DNA from: Fructilactobacillus fructivorans
GTDB lineage: Bacteria; Bacillota; Bacilli; Lactobacillales; Lactobacillaceae
NCBI RefSeq assembly: GCF_001434095.1
Contig: NZ_AZDS01000004.1
Coordinates: 1 to 64,000 of the forward strand
Length of the DNA stretch: 64,000 bases
Reading direction: 5' to 3'
The first letter of the stretch is position 1. Every line of letters begins with the position of its first letter. The position numbers and the translations under genes were made by a program. Below the pieces are notes generated by a model that was not told the origin of the DNA, searched no databases, and saw only the letters and a list, made by a program, of their open reading frames with translations. Positions 20,526 through 30,775 of this stretch are shown one piece after another.

Positions 20526-21902
20526 CTATTCTAATGCTTTTAAAACTTGTTCTAAGTGAATCCCATGACTCCCTTTGAGCAAGACCTCATCACCAGTAGA
20601 TAACTGGGAGTCTAAGTCTTTAGCTAGTTGATCCAGTTGATCGGTTGCGTAATAATGAAGGTTATTTTGATTTGGATATTTTTTTTGTAACATTTTATAT
20701 AATGACTTCATCAGCGGTCCAACCAAATAAACTTGCTGAATCAATTGGGGATTAATGGCATCTGAAATTTCCTCATGCATTTCTTGAGCATGATCGCCTA
20801 ATTCGAGCATGTCACCCAAAACGGCAACTCGTTTTCCATCCAAATGAGTATCCTGAAAGGCCTTTAGCACCGCCTTTAAAGCGGATGGGTTCGAATTATA
20901 AACGTCGCTTAAGATCATCTCACCGTTTGCACCTTTAACCCATTCCGTTCGATTGTTAGTAAAATTCGTATGATCTAACGCTCCACGCATGTTGGCTGGT
21001 AAAATCTCAGCTAACTCACCGACTTCAATCGCAGCTAGGGCATTATTAACATTGTAATCACCAATTAACGGAATGGTGAACTTCATGTTGCCAAGTTTGT
21101 TGGTCTTAAACGTGGTCTCGTGATCACCATCAAACACGTCCTTTGGATAAATATCATTAGTATCTTTTCTTCCAAAGGTTAATTTTTCAACATCGAGTGC
21201 CTTAGCGCGTTCATTTAATAATGGTTCATCCCCATCATAGACAAACACCCCGTCAGGTCTTAAACCATGGGTGATTTCCATCTTAGCGTCCGCAATCTTA
21301 TCACGGGTACCAAAGAACTCAATGTGGGCCTCTCCAATCATCGTAATGACGGCGATATCAGGCTTAACCAATTTACTCAAGAAGTCGAGCTGACCCGGTC
21401 TATCCATCCCCATTTCAACCACCAAATATTCAGTGTTCGATTCCATGGAAAGAATGGTGATGGGAACCCCAATCTCATTATTAAAGTTCGCATGCGTTTT
21501 ACATACATTAAACTGGGTGGCAAGAATGGAAGCAATCATATCCTTAGTGGTAGTTTTACCGTTACTTCCCGTAATGGCGACCACCTTCGGATTAATCTTA
21601 TTTAAATAATGACTACTCAAGTCTTGAAGAACTTTCAAAGTGTCATCAACTAAGATAACTGGGAATCCCTTTGGCGCGTCCTCACTTCTACTCTTATTCC
21701 AAAAGGTTGCACTGGCGCCGTTTTCAATGGCACTTGCAATGAAGTCATGACCATCATGTTTCCCCGTAAGTGGCACAAACAGGTCGTTTGGCTTCAGCTT
21801 CCGACTATCAAACGAAACGCCCGTCACATCCACATTTTCATATTTTTTTGAATTCAAGTCGCCGTTGACGGCTTTGGCAATCTCTAAAAGGTTCATTTTC
21901 AT
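20526..21902 (-). CDS. murF: UDP-N-acetylmuramoyl-tripeptide--D-alanyl-D-alanine ligase
   Basis: It adds D-Ala-D-Ala to the UDP-MurNAc tripeptide, the last cytoplasmic step of wall precursor synthesis. The Mur-ligase ATP loop TGSNGKTTTKD, the GVSFDSRKL N-terminal UDP-binding motif and DVYNSNPSALKA are typical. From ATG 21902 the product is 458 residues, with AGGAG seven bases upstream; the longer frame to 21935 lacks a ribosome binding site. Ddl, often just upstream of murF in lactobacilli, is absent here. The D-Ala supplier alr lies 2 kb downstream. Confidence 0.96.
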   Translation of the reverse strand: MKMNLLEIAKAVNGDLNSKKYENVDVTGVSFDSRKLKPNDLFVPLTGKHDGHDFIASAIENGASATFWNKSRSEDAPKGFPVILVDDTLKVLQDLSSHYLNKINPKVVAITGSNGKTTTKDMIASILATQFNVCKTHANFNNEIGVPITILSMESNTEYLVVEMGMDRPGQLDFLSKLVKPDIAVITMIGEAHIEFFGTRDKIADAKMEITHGLRPDGVFVYDGDEPLLNERAKALDVEKLTFGRKDTNDIYPKDVFDGDHETTFKTNKLGNMKFTIPLIGDYNVNNALAAIEVGELAEILPANMRGALDHTNFTNNRTEWVKGANGEMILSDVYNSNPSALKAVLKAFQDTHLDGKRVAVLGDMLELGDHAQEMHEEISDAINPQLIQQVYLVGPLMKSLYKMLQKKYPNQNNLHYYATDQLDQLAKDLDSQLSTGDEVLLKGSHGIHLEQVLKALE

Positions 21903-21961
21903 AACAAAACTCCTATTAATTCGATCTAAATGCATTTAAAGTATATCAGAAAAGGTCCAGC

Positions 21962-21984
21962 AAAAAAGCGATTCGGTTCGCTTA
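21962..21984 (-). terminator. Terminator after the 262-aa gene
   Basis: On the minus strand AGCGA-ACCGAA-TCGCT is followed by six T. It overlaps the stop region of the unknown gene and separates it from murF. Confidence 0.7.
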
Positions 21985-22770
21985 AACCAAATCGTTTAAT
22001 TCTCCCTCATCATCAACATCCTTGCGCAATTCCCACGTCTGAGTGGAAATATCATACGTGATCTGGCCAACTTTCTCAGTTCCGGCACGTAGCTGGGCCT
22101 CAGAGTTCCAGATCACCCGTGGCGACTGCTTTCGATGCCTCATTAAGGGAATTTCCAGTTTCGGCTTTTCTATTTCTACCATATCACAAGGAATGATCAC
22201 CCCGGTAATACCTAATTTTAATAACTTCGTTAGTGTCTGGAGATCCACGTCCTTAAAGGGGATTGACTTCACAAACACTCGTCTCTTGTTCCATTGTTCT
22301 TTTAAGTGACGTTTTAGACAAACGGCTAAAATTTGATTAATTTCATTGAAGCGACGGAGATAAACCTTAGTAAAACCAGTTGAATCACTCAAGAAAACAA
22401 ATTGATTATTAATCTTAGCTGAAAACGGGCTGATTCCAGTCATGGGCATTCCCATGTGACTCAAATACAACAAATCAGCAATCTCGTCTTCACTTAAAGA
22501 ATCCAGATCTTCTTTACTTTTAAAATCAACCCACTTTTTCGTACTGGTTCGATTATCAATCATGTATTCTCTAATCTCATTTTCCCCAGCAATTATGTCA
22601 AACTTAGTCGACATATTAAAATCATTTGCGTTTTGGTAGTCATCATTCAATAAAATAATGTTTTGTGGTTCATTTTTAATTCCATTTAAAAAATCCGAGG
22701 GAAGAATGCCCCAGCTGCAAGCAAAATTCTTAACTGGATTAACTTGGAAATACACTGTATTAGTTAACAT
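21982..22770 (-). CDS. Protein of unknown function (262 aa)
   Basis: I do not recognise this protein. It has a clear ribosome binding site (GGAG before ATG 22770), no signal peptide and no membrane helix. The first half is mixed and acidic; the middle (residues about 150-205) is basic with a leucine-rich segment DLQTLTKLLKLGITGVIIPC; the C-terminus is strongly acidic (KDVDDEGELNDLV). It ends at its own terminator and faces the divergent phosphatase gene, so it is a one-gene unit. Codon use looks like its neighbours, so recent transfer is not suggested. Confidence 0.8.
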   Translation of the reverse strand: MLTNTVYFQVNPVKNFACSWGILPSDFLNGIKNEPQNIILLNDDYQNANDFNMSTKFDIIAGENEIREYMIDNRTSTKKWVDFKSKEDLDSLSEDEIADLLYLSHMGMPMTGISPFSAKINNQFVFLSDSTGFTKVYLRRFNEINQILAVCLKRHLKEQWNKRRVFVKSIPFKDVDLQTLTKLLKLGITGVIIPCDMVEIEKPKLEIPLMRHRKQSPRVIWNSEAQLRAGTEKVGQITYDISTQTWELRKDVDDEGELNDLV

Positions 22771-22939
22771 ATTCTTCTACTCCAATACTTTTATACTCCC
22801 TTCATTGTAAACGAGACTTTTAACAACCATTTCCAACTCGTGATCCTTTCCTACGTTATAATTTGCGTTCTTTTTTATACATATAAAATCCGATTACTGT
22901 TAATATGGTAGTAATGATTTAATTTTGGGAGAGTGGATT

Positions 22940-23449
22940 ATGAAAAAAACAAATGTTTTATTTGTCTGCCTAGGGAATATTTGTCGATCTCCCATGGCAG
23001 AAGCAATGTTTAAAAAAATGCTTACAAATGAAGGGCTTTCCGACAACTATTCGGTGAGCTCAGCTGCCACTGAAAATGATGAGGCAGGCAGCCGTCCTCA
23101 TCCTGGTGCTCAAAAAACCATGGACGCCCATCATTTAGATTATCGTGGCAAGCGATCACATCCGATCACTGCAACTGACATCCAAAATGCTGACTATATT
23201 ATTACCATGGATGATTATAATATCAGTGATCTTAAGGAAATGATCCCTCAAGACCAATGGGATAAACTTCATTTATGCATGGACATTGTCCCCGGCAAAA
23301 AAGGGGTCAACATCGTTGATCCTTGGTATACGCATCGATTTGAGGATACCTACCAAATGCTGGATCAAGCTTTGCCGCTGTGGCTAAAGTACATGCAAGA
23401 CCATCATAACAGCAAACGGGAAGGAAGCGCATCATTTGACTCAGAATAA
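22940..23449 (+). CDS. Low-molecular-weight protein-tyrosine phosphatase
   Basis: A cytoplasmic phosphatase with the signature P-loop CLGNICRS (Cys10 nucleophile, Arg16) at the N-terminus and the acid loop near ITMDDYN. In Firmicutes such enzymes remove phosphate from protein tyrosine or arginine; the residue that decides Tyr against Arg (Ile at position 14 favours Tyr-type, Thr favours YwlE-type) is Ile here. 169 residues. The start is ATG 22940 after GGGAGAG. Its last 14 bp overlap the start of the MFS gene. Confidence 0.9.
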   Translation: MKKTNVLFVCLGNICRSPMAEAMFKKMLTNEGLSDNYSVSSAATENDEAGSRPHPGAQKTMDAHHLDYRGKRSHPITATDIQNADYIITMDDYNISDLKEMIPQDQWDKLHLCMDIVPGKKGVNIVDPWYTHRFEDTYQMLDQALPLWLKYMQDHHNSKREGSASFDSE

Positions 23450-24671
23450 AAATCAAATATCTGATCCGGTCCCACCAGAGATCTGGCACAAAAACTTAGT
23501 AGCCCTGTGGTTTGGGATGTTTATGAACGGATTGGGTTTCAGTGAAGTCATGCCCTTTCTGTCCTTATTCATCGCCACTCTAGGTCACTATAGTTCTAGT
23601 CAATTAAGTATCTATAGTGGACTGGCCTTTTCGGCCTCTTTCATCGTTACTGCTGTGGTATCCCCAATCTGGGGATCACTTGCTGATCGATACGGAAGAA
23701 AAGTCATGCTTTTGCGGGCCTCCCTTGGAATGGCAGTCTGTTTGATCTTAATGGGATTTGTGACAGCCGTTTGGCAATTAATTGCTCTACGTTTCATTCA
23801 AGGAATTTTTTCTGGTTACATGAGTAATGCCAATGCCCTTCTGGCTACCCAGGTTCCAAAGCGAGAAAGCGGCAAGGCCCTTGGAATCTTGACGACTGGG
23901 AACGTTTCTGGAACACTATTTGGTCCGTTCATTGGTGGAATCTTAGCGTCCGTGTTCTCATATCGACTAACTTTCTTTATTACCGGTGGGCTACTTATTT
24001 CCGTGTTCTTTGTCACTTTATTCTTCGTAAAAGAACACTTCACCCCCGTTGCCAAAGAGGATAACCTCTCAACCAAGCAGGTCATTTCTGAACTTTCTAA
24101 CGTTAAGTTAATCTTCGGAATGTTTCTAACCACCCTTATCATTCAGGCCTCAAACTTTTCCATCTCGCCAATTCTATCCCTCTATGTCAAAGAAATTATG
24201 CACAACAGTCCCCAAGTTACCTTTTACAGTGGAATTGTTGCCGCGGTTCCGGGGATAGCCACACTGTTTGCGGCACCTAAACTAGGTGCACTAGGAGACA
24301 AGATTGGGACCTCCAAAATCATGTTGGGTGGTTTCATCTTCGCCATGTTAGTTTACATCCCAATGGCGTTCGTCACGAACGTTTGGGAACTAATGGGATT
24401 GCGGTTCCTAATCGGAATTTCGAATGCATGTATGCTACCAGCCGTTCAAACCATTCTGGCTAAGAACACTCCATCCAACGTTACTGGTCGGATATTCAGC
24501 TGGAATCAATCCATGCAGGCGGCCGGAAACTGTATTGGGCCCATCATCGGTTCAATTGTTTCTTCGTTATTTGATTACTCAAGTGTCTTCATTTCAACGG
24601 CACTTCTAGTACTCATCAACTTTCTACTGGTACTCAATGAAACCAGAAATGAACAAAGATCCGTTAATTAA
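23436..24671 (+). CDS. MFS transporter, drug-efflux type
   Basis: A 411-residue, 12-helix major facilitator. Motif A between helices 2 and 3 reads GSLADRYGRKVMLL, and the second half repeats the pattern with GALGDKIGTSK. The N-terminal half includes the efflux-type motif C region (GIFSGYMSNANALLATQVP is nearby). Likely a proton-driven exporter; substrate unknown. The start is TTG 23436, 14 bp inside the phosphatase gene, with AAGGAAG upstream, so the two are coupled. Confidence 0.9.
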   Translation: MTQNKNQISDPVPPEIWHKNLVALWFGMFMNGLGFSEVMPFLSLFIATLGHYSSSQLSIYSGLAFSASFIVTAVVSPIWGSLADRYGRKVMLLRASLGMAVCLILMGFVTAVWQLIALRFIQGIFSGYMSNANALLATQVPKRESGKALGILTTGNVSGTLFGPFIGGILASVFSYRLTFFITGGLLISVFFVTLFFVKEHFTPVAKEDNLSTKQVISELSNVKLIFGMFLTTLIIQASNFSISPILSLYVKEIMHNSPQVTFYSGIVAAVPGIATLFAAPKLGALGDKIGTSKIMLGGFIFAMLVYIPMAFVTNVWELMGLRFLIGISNACMLPAVQTILAKNTPSNVTGRIFSWNQSMQAAGNCIGPIIGSIVSSLFDYSSVFISTALLVLINFLLVLNETRNEQRSVN

Positions 24672-24681
24672 ATTTAATCAC

Positions 24682-24717
24682 AAAAAAAGAGCCAACCTAA
24701 AGTTGACTCTTTTTTGT
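24682..24717. terminator. Bidirectional terminator, MFS gene / rpmE2
   Basis: AGAGCCAAC and GTTGACTCT pair with one C-A mismatch around a short loop, with seven A and seven T on the flanks, between converging genes. Confidence 0.85.
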
Positions 24718-24723
24718 TTATTA

Positions 24724-24975
24724 TTATTTGTTGGCAAGACCATATTTCTTGTTGAAACGATCGACCGCACCATCTGCTTGGTTGAACTTTTGTCTACCAG
24801 TGTAGAATGGATGTGAATCAGATGAAATTTCAACACGAATTAGTGGGTAAGTGTTGCCATCGTCCATTTTGATGGTTTCATCAGAGGTTGCAGTTGAACC
24901 AGTAATGAACTTAAATCCAGTACTTGAATCTTGAAATACAACTTGGTGAAAATCTGGATGAATTCCTTTTTTCAT
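24724..24975 (-). CDS. rpmE2: 50S ribosomal protein L31 type B
   Basis: An 83-residue ribosomal protein with the type B features: [15 protein letters not shown] at the start and [10 protein letters not shown] in the middle. It has no cysteine, so it is the zinc-independent form. AGGAG precedes the ATG. The 5' region can fold so that the ribosome binding site is in a hairpin loop (separate entry). It stands alone between murA and the converging MFS gene. Confidence 0.97.
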   Translation of the reverse strand: MKKGIHPDFHQVVFQDSSTGFKFITGSTATSDETIKMDDGNTYPLIRVEISSDSHPFYTGRQKFNQADGAVDRFNKKYGLANK

Positions 24976-25016
24976 AATATCTCGCTCCTTTTGCCCTAAA
25001 CAACGTTCAGAGATTG
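24976..25016 (-). promoter_or_regulatory. Possible L31 leader hairpin over the rpmE2 ribosome binding site
   Basis: ATCTC (25010-25014, minus strand) can pair with GAGAT (24979-24983) just before the ATG, placing AGGAG in the loop. Ribosomal protein L31 genes of Firmicutes are known to carry autoregulatory leaders; whether this matches that class was not tested. Confidence 0.35.
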
Positions 25017-25081
25017 ATTATCGAATTATATCAACTATAATAGCTTAACATTATTTTTTGACACACGCAATGGTACCTAAA

Positions 25082-26356
25082 CTAGTCATCTTGATCGATC
25101 ATTTGAACGTTGGCATGTAGGTTAGTTAATTTATTCGTAATATTGTCATAGCCACGAAGAATATTATCAGCATTCTCAATCGTGGTCTGTCCCTGCGCCA
25201 TCAGTCCAGCGATGACTAGGGAGGCACCTGCTCGAATTTCTCCGGCTTGAACCGTCGTTCCGTGAAGATTGTCACTCTTACTGATGATAATTGAATTATC
25301 AGTGGGGTTAACCCGAATATTAGCACCCATCTTTTGCAGCTGAGCAATGTGATTTTGTCGCTCGGGATAGATGGTGTCATGAATCACACTATCATCATCC
25401 GCCTTAAACAACATCGGGGTAATTGGTTGTTGCAGATCCGTTGCAAATCCAGGAAACGGAGCCGTTTTAACTTCAATCCCATTTAATTTTCCAGTCTTCG
25501 GAACATAAATGCTGTCTTCTCCGATCTCTAACTGAACCCCAGCCTCAATCAGCTTAGCGGTATAAGCCTGCAAATGTTCGGGAATCACGTTCTTTACGTT
25601 GATGCCCTTACCAATGGCTGCCGCTAACGTCAAATAGGTTCCAGCTTCAATCCGATCTGGAATAATCGTATGAGTGGCCTTCGCTTGCAAATGGTTAACT
25701 CCCTGGATTCGGATCACATCCGTTCCAGCACCACGAATCTTAGCTCCCATACTATTCAAAAATGATGCAATATCAATAATCTCAGGTTCTTTAGCAGCAT
25801 TACTAATCGTGGTGACACCATCAGCCTTGACGGCAGCCAAAATAGTATTAATGGTTGCTCCCACGGAAACCATGTCAAAGAAGATTGAAGCTCCATGGAG
25901 TCCATGCTCGGTCGCATTAATGTCAACCGAATCATCACTCTCACTAACTTCAGCTCCTAGGGCTTTAAAAGCCCGAATGTGTTGGTCAATTGGTCGTGGC
26001 CCAATGTTGTCTCCCCCTGGAAAACTGATCGTAGCACGATGAAACTTTCCAAGGAGTGCCCCCATAAAGTAGTATGAGGCGCGTAAGCTTTTAATTGCTT
26101 TACCGGGGAGTTCACCCTCGAGTATGTTAGTTGGATCAATATTTAAGACACCATCCGAAAAGTCGGATGTTACGTTCATTGATTGGAGAATTAGCATGAG
26201 ATTATGCACATCCAGGATATCAGGAACCATATCAAGTTCCACTGGACTATCCGCTAAAATGGCAGCCGGAATTAAAGCAACCGTGCTGTTTTTTGCTCCA
26301 CCAACGGTGACGTCACCATATAGAGGATGTCCTCCTGATATTTTTAATATCGTCAT
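25082..26356 (-). CDS. murA: UDP-N-acetylglucosamine 1-carboxyvinyltransferase with Asp in the catalytic loop
   Basis: It transfers enolpyruvate from PEP to UDP-GlcNAc, the first committed step of peptidoglycan synthesis. The N-terminal GGAKNSTVALIPA and the loop PGGDNIGPRPIDQHI are clear. The residue equivalent to E. coli Cys115, the fosfomycin target, is Asp116 (codon GAC at 26009-26011). 424 residues from ATG 26356, with GAGGA upstream; the longer frame has no ribosome binding site. Many lactobacilli carry two copies (murA1, murA2); this position next to rpmE2 and pyrG is usual for the second. Asp at this site keeps activity in other bacteria but prevents fosfomycin alkylation. Confidence 0.95.
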   Translation of the reverse strand: MTILKISGGHPLYGDVTVGGAKNSTVALIPAAILADSPVELDMVPDILDVHNLMLILQSMNVTSDFSDGVLNIDPTNILEGELPGKAIKSLRASYYFMGALLGKFHRATISFPGGDNIGPRPIDQHIRAFKALGAEVSESDDSVDINATEHGLHGASIFFDMVSVGATINTILAAVKADGVTTISNAAKEPEIIDIASFLNSMGAKIRGAGTDVIRIQGVNHLQAKATHTIIPDRIEAGTYLTLAAAIGKGINVKNVIPEHLQAYTAKLIEAGVQLEIGEDSIYVPKTGKLNGIEVKTAPFPGFATDLQQPITPMLFKADDDSVIHDTIYPERQNHIAQLQKMGANIRVNPTDNSIIISKSDNLHGTTVQAGEIRAGASLVIAGLMAQGQTTIENADNILRGYDNITNKLTNLHANVQMIDQDD

Positions 26357-26469
26357 AATTTGGTAATCCTCACTTATATCATATCTTTCAGTAATAATCA
26401 TAGGAAAATTTGCACCAAAACACAATACAAAATGAGAAATTATTTTCTTAAGATTATTAGAAAGACCAA

Positions 26470-28158
<1,689 letters not shown>

Positions 28159-28193
28159 TTACTTATTCGAAATACTTCACATGTCTGTAAAGT

Positions 28194-28233
28194 GCCCAAA
28201 TAGAATACTAAGGGATTTTACAAAATTAGTCAA
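28194..28233 (-). promoter_or_regulatory. pyrG promoter with GGGC start
   Basis: TTGACT (28228-28233), 17-bp spacer, TAGTAT (28205-28210), then seven bases to GGGC (28197-28194). In Bacillus pyrG, initiation at GGGC allows slippage that adds extra G when CTP is low. The arrangement here is the same. Confidence 0.7.
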
Positions 28234-28235
28234 GT

Positions 28236-28814
28236 CTAATTCTTGTCGTCATCATCGTTATCTTTATCATCATGATCGTCTGGATCCACTTCCGAAAGAT
28301 CGCCTTCAACACCGTCATCATCATCGATGGCGTCATCGTCAGTATCAGGATTTTCTTCATCCAGATCCTTGTGATATTTGTCTTTGTCATCATCAGAACT
28401 GTCTTCAAAATCGTCCTGATCTTCTGGATCATCGTTGTCATAATCAATTACATCATCGTCGTCAGCAGCATCAGCCATAAAGGCGTTAACTTTACGATGC
28501 TTCTTTGGGGTATTGTTATTATCTTCTTCGCCCTCGTTGATGGTTGCTTCATTAATTGATTCGTATGGGTACCAAGTTCGAAGACCCCAGACGTTATTGC
28601 CAAGGGAAATAAAGCTCCCATCGACATTAAGATCTGTATAGAATTGAGGTAAACGATCACGAATTACTTGGTTACTATCCCCCAAGTATTTTTGTACTTC
28701 GTTGGTTAAATCAACGAATGACATGGTTTTACCGGCGTCAGCTAAAATTGCATGAGCCACTTCAACCATTGATAATTCGCTTTTGTCTTGCTTGTCTAAT
28801 TCTTTAAGTTCCAA
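28236..28814 (-). CDS. rpoE: DNA-directed RNA polymerase subunit delta
   Basis: A Gram-positive-specific RNA polymerase subunit that speeds recycling and sharpens response to nucleotide levels. The globular N-terminal domain (about 1-90: SMVEVAHAILADAGKTM, FYTDLNVDGSFISLG, NVWGLRTWYPYE) is followed by a long, nearly all Asp/Glu tail, as in the family. The start is most likely TTG 28814 (LELKELD) with AAAGG upstream; GTG 28823 would touch the ribosome binding site. The next gene is pyrG, as in Bacillus. Confidence 0.95.
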   Translation of the reverse strand: MELKELDKQDKSELSMVEVAHAILADAGKTMSFVDLTNEVQKYLGDSNQVIRDRLPQFYTDLNVDGSFISLGNNVWGLRTWYPYESINEATINEGEEDNNNTPKKHRKVNAFMADAADDDDVIDYDNDDPEDQDDFEDSSDDDKDKYHKDLDEENPDTDDDAIDDDDGVEGDLSEVDPDDHDDKDNDDDDKN

Positions 28815-28859
28815 TTCGACCACGCCTTTCTAGATTCCTAACAGACTAATAATACTAGT

Positions 28860-29294
28860 TTAACATTTAAATTGCAATTTGACTCGGTAGTCACCAACCT
28901 TTTGTCCATTGGTATACAATTCATAATTAATCTCGATTATTTCAAGCCCCGTTTGCGCGTCTTTAGATTGTTTAATGCTCGTGGTGTGGGCTCCAATTTT
29001 GAGATTTCCATATGGGGTCCGATACAAGTCTTCAATGGTTTCATTGGGTTTAAAATGAAGTTCAAGGTGATTATCCCCAGCACGAGTCAACCGAATCGAA
29101 TCCTTACCAATTCGGTATGTCACTGGAACGTCGGGCTGACCAGTTACGTGTTCCACGTAACGCAAATAACGGTTGCCATTAATCGTAACTAGCTGACCGT
29201 TTTCTTCAAAGTGATGACGTTCGACGTTGCCATCTTGATTGATCTCGGTTGAAATCTCAACTTGCACTTTTTTGGTTTTTTCGTTTTCTGTCAA
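28860..29294 (-). CDS. DUF1934 protein (YwiB-like)
   Basis: A 144-residue cytoplasmic protein of the DUF1934 family, which has a lipocalin-like beta-barrel fold. Its beta-rich pattern is visible (TYRIGKDSIRLTRAG, ELHFKPNETIEDLYRTPYG, IEINYELYTNGQKVGDYRVK). The function is unknown. The start is TTG 29294 with GAGGTGG upstream. In Firmicutes it commonly lies upstream of rpoE or argS, as here. Confidence 0.85.
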   Translation of the reverse strand: MTENEKTKKVQVEISTEINQDGNVERHHFEENGQLVTINGNRYLRYVEHVTGQPDVPVTYRIGKDSIRLTRAGDNHLELHFKPNETIEDLYRTPYGNLKIGAHTTSIKQSKDAQTGLEIIEINYELYTNGQKVGDYRVKLQFKC

Positions 29295-29360
29295 AATACC
29301 ACCTCACCAATTCAATGTTACGCCGTTAACGATGTAAATGCACTAACTTTGAGTTTGTCA

Positions 29361-29388
29361 TGACGTTTATTTTTATTTCCGCTATAAT
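29361..29388 (+). promoter_or_regulatory. Promoter of the HD-phosphohydrolase gene
   Basis: A -35-like ATGACG (29360-29365) lies 17 bp before a perfect TATAAT (29383-29388). Transcription would begin near 29395, leaving the ribosome binding site of the first ATG (29404) largely outside the message. Confidence 0.6.
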
Positions 29389-29421
29389 GGAGAAAAGCTA
29401 GTAATGAGTGGAGGTCTTTTA

Positions 29422-30774
29422 TTGAGGTATTACAGTCAGCCATTAAAATATGACAAGGTTTTTCGTGATCCAGTTCTGGGTCACATCTACGTTGAGAATC
29501 AGGTCATCTTAGATCTAATCAATACACCTGAGTTTCAACGTTTAAGACGAATCAAACAATTAGGAACAACTTCATTGACCTTTCATGGGGCAGAGCACAC
29601 CCGCTTTAGTCACTCTTTAGGAGTCTATGAAATTACCCGCCGAATTTGCGATAATTTTCAAAGAAATTATCCGACTAAAGAAGCTGGCGACGGACTGTGG
29701 GATGATTCAGAACGAATCGTGGCCTTATGTGCCGCCTTGCTGCACGATGTAGGTCACGGAGCTTACTCACACACGTTTGAACACATCTTTCACACTAATC
29801 ATGAACAAATCACCCAGCAGATCATCACGTCTAAAGAAACAGAAATTAACCACGTTCTAAGTCAGGTTGGTCCCGATTTTCCGGAACGGGTTGCTAGTGT
29901 CATTAATAAAACGTACGACAATCCCCAAGTGGTTCAAATGATTTCAAGCCAGGTTGACGCAGATCGCATGGATTACTTACTGAGTGATTCGTACTACACC
30001 GGAGCGCAGTACGGTAAGTTTGATCTGGATCGTATCCTTCAGGTCATGCGACCCTATTCGGGTGGAATCTGCTTTAGAGCGAGCGGCCTGCATGCCATTG
30101 AATACTACATTGTTTGTCGTTTTCAAATGTATCAACAGGTCTACTTTCATCCCGTATCCCGTTCGATGGAAGTCATTTTAAGTCATCTATTGATGCGTGC
30201 CAAAGAATTAGCTCTAAAGCCTAACAGTAATTTTAAGCCTAGCCTCCTCATGCCAATCTTTGAAAATCATTATTCGCTTGATGATTACCTCCAGATTGAC
30301 GACGGGGTCTTAAACACTTATTTCATTATGTGGCGCCGTTCAGAAGATCCCATCCTATCCGATCTAGCTAAACGCTTTTTGAATCGTCACCCCTTCAAAT
30401 CGGCGAAGTATGACGATCAAACGGAGTTCTTAATTCCTAAACTACAGGAAATCATCGAAAAAGCTGGCTTTAATCCTAAGTATTACACAGCAACTGACAA
30501 CAGTTTTGATCAACCATACGACGTCTACGATCCGAAAAGTAAACATCAGAACGCTCAGATTGAACTGATGGAAAATGACGGCAACCTCGTGGAGCTTTCC
30601 CAGGCTAGTGACTTAGTAAAAGCCATTACGGGAAAACTCATTGGGGATAAGCGCTTTTTCTTTCCCAGAGAAATGCTTAAACCAACCAAGAACGTTGAAC
30701 TTTTTCAACCTCTATACGATGAATTTCAAAAATACATTGATAATGATAACCTTATAATTCCAAAGGAGAACTAA
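29422..30774 (+). CDS. HD-domain phosphohydrolase (YwfO/dGTPase-like)
   Basis: A 450-residue HD-superfamily hydrolase. The metal-binding HD motif is in ALLHDVGHGAYSHTFEH, with an upstream His in TRFSHSLGVYE and a later Asp in SSQVDADRMDYLL. The N-terminus QPLKYDKVFRDPVLGHIYV matches the YwfO group related to dGTPases. I chose TTG 29422 because GGAGG lies seven bases before it; ATG 29404 is an alternative but sits nine bases from the predicted transcription start. The HAD phosphatase gene follows after 1 bp. Confidence 0.9.
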   Translation: MRYYSQPLKYDKVFRDPVLGHIYVENQVILDLINTPEFQRLRRIKQLGTTSLTFHGAEHTRFSHSLGVYEITRRICDNFQRNYPTKEAGDGLWDDSERIVALCAALLHDVGHGAYSHTFEHIFHTNHEQITQQIITSKETEINHVLSQVGPDFPERVASVINKTYDNPQVVQMISSQVDADRMDYLLSDSYYTGAQYGKFDLDRILQVMRPYSGGICFRASGLHAIEYYIVCRFQMYQQVYFHPVSRSMEVILSHLLMRAKELALKPNSNFKPSLLMPIFENHYSLDDYLQIDDGVLNTYFIMWRRSEDPILSDLAKRFLNRHPFKSAKYDDQTEFLIPKLQEIIEKAGFNPKYYTATDNSFDQPYDVYDPKSKHQNAQIELMENDGNLVELSQASDLVKAITGKLIGDKRFFFPREMLKPTKNVELFQPLYDEFQKYIDNDNLIIPKEN

Positions 30775-30775
30775 C

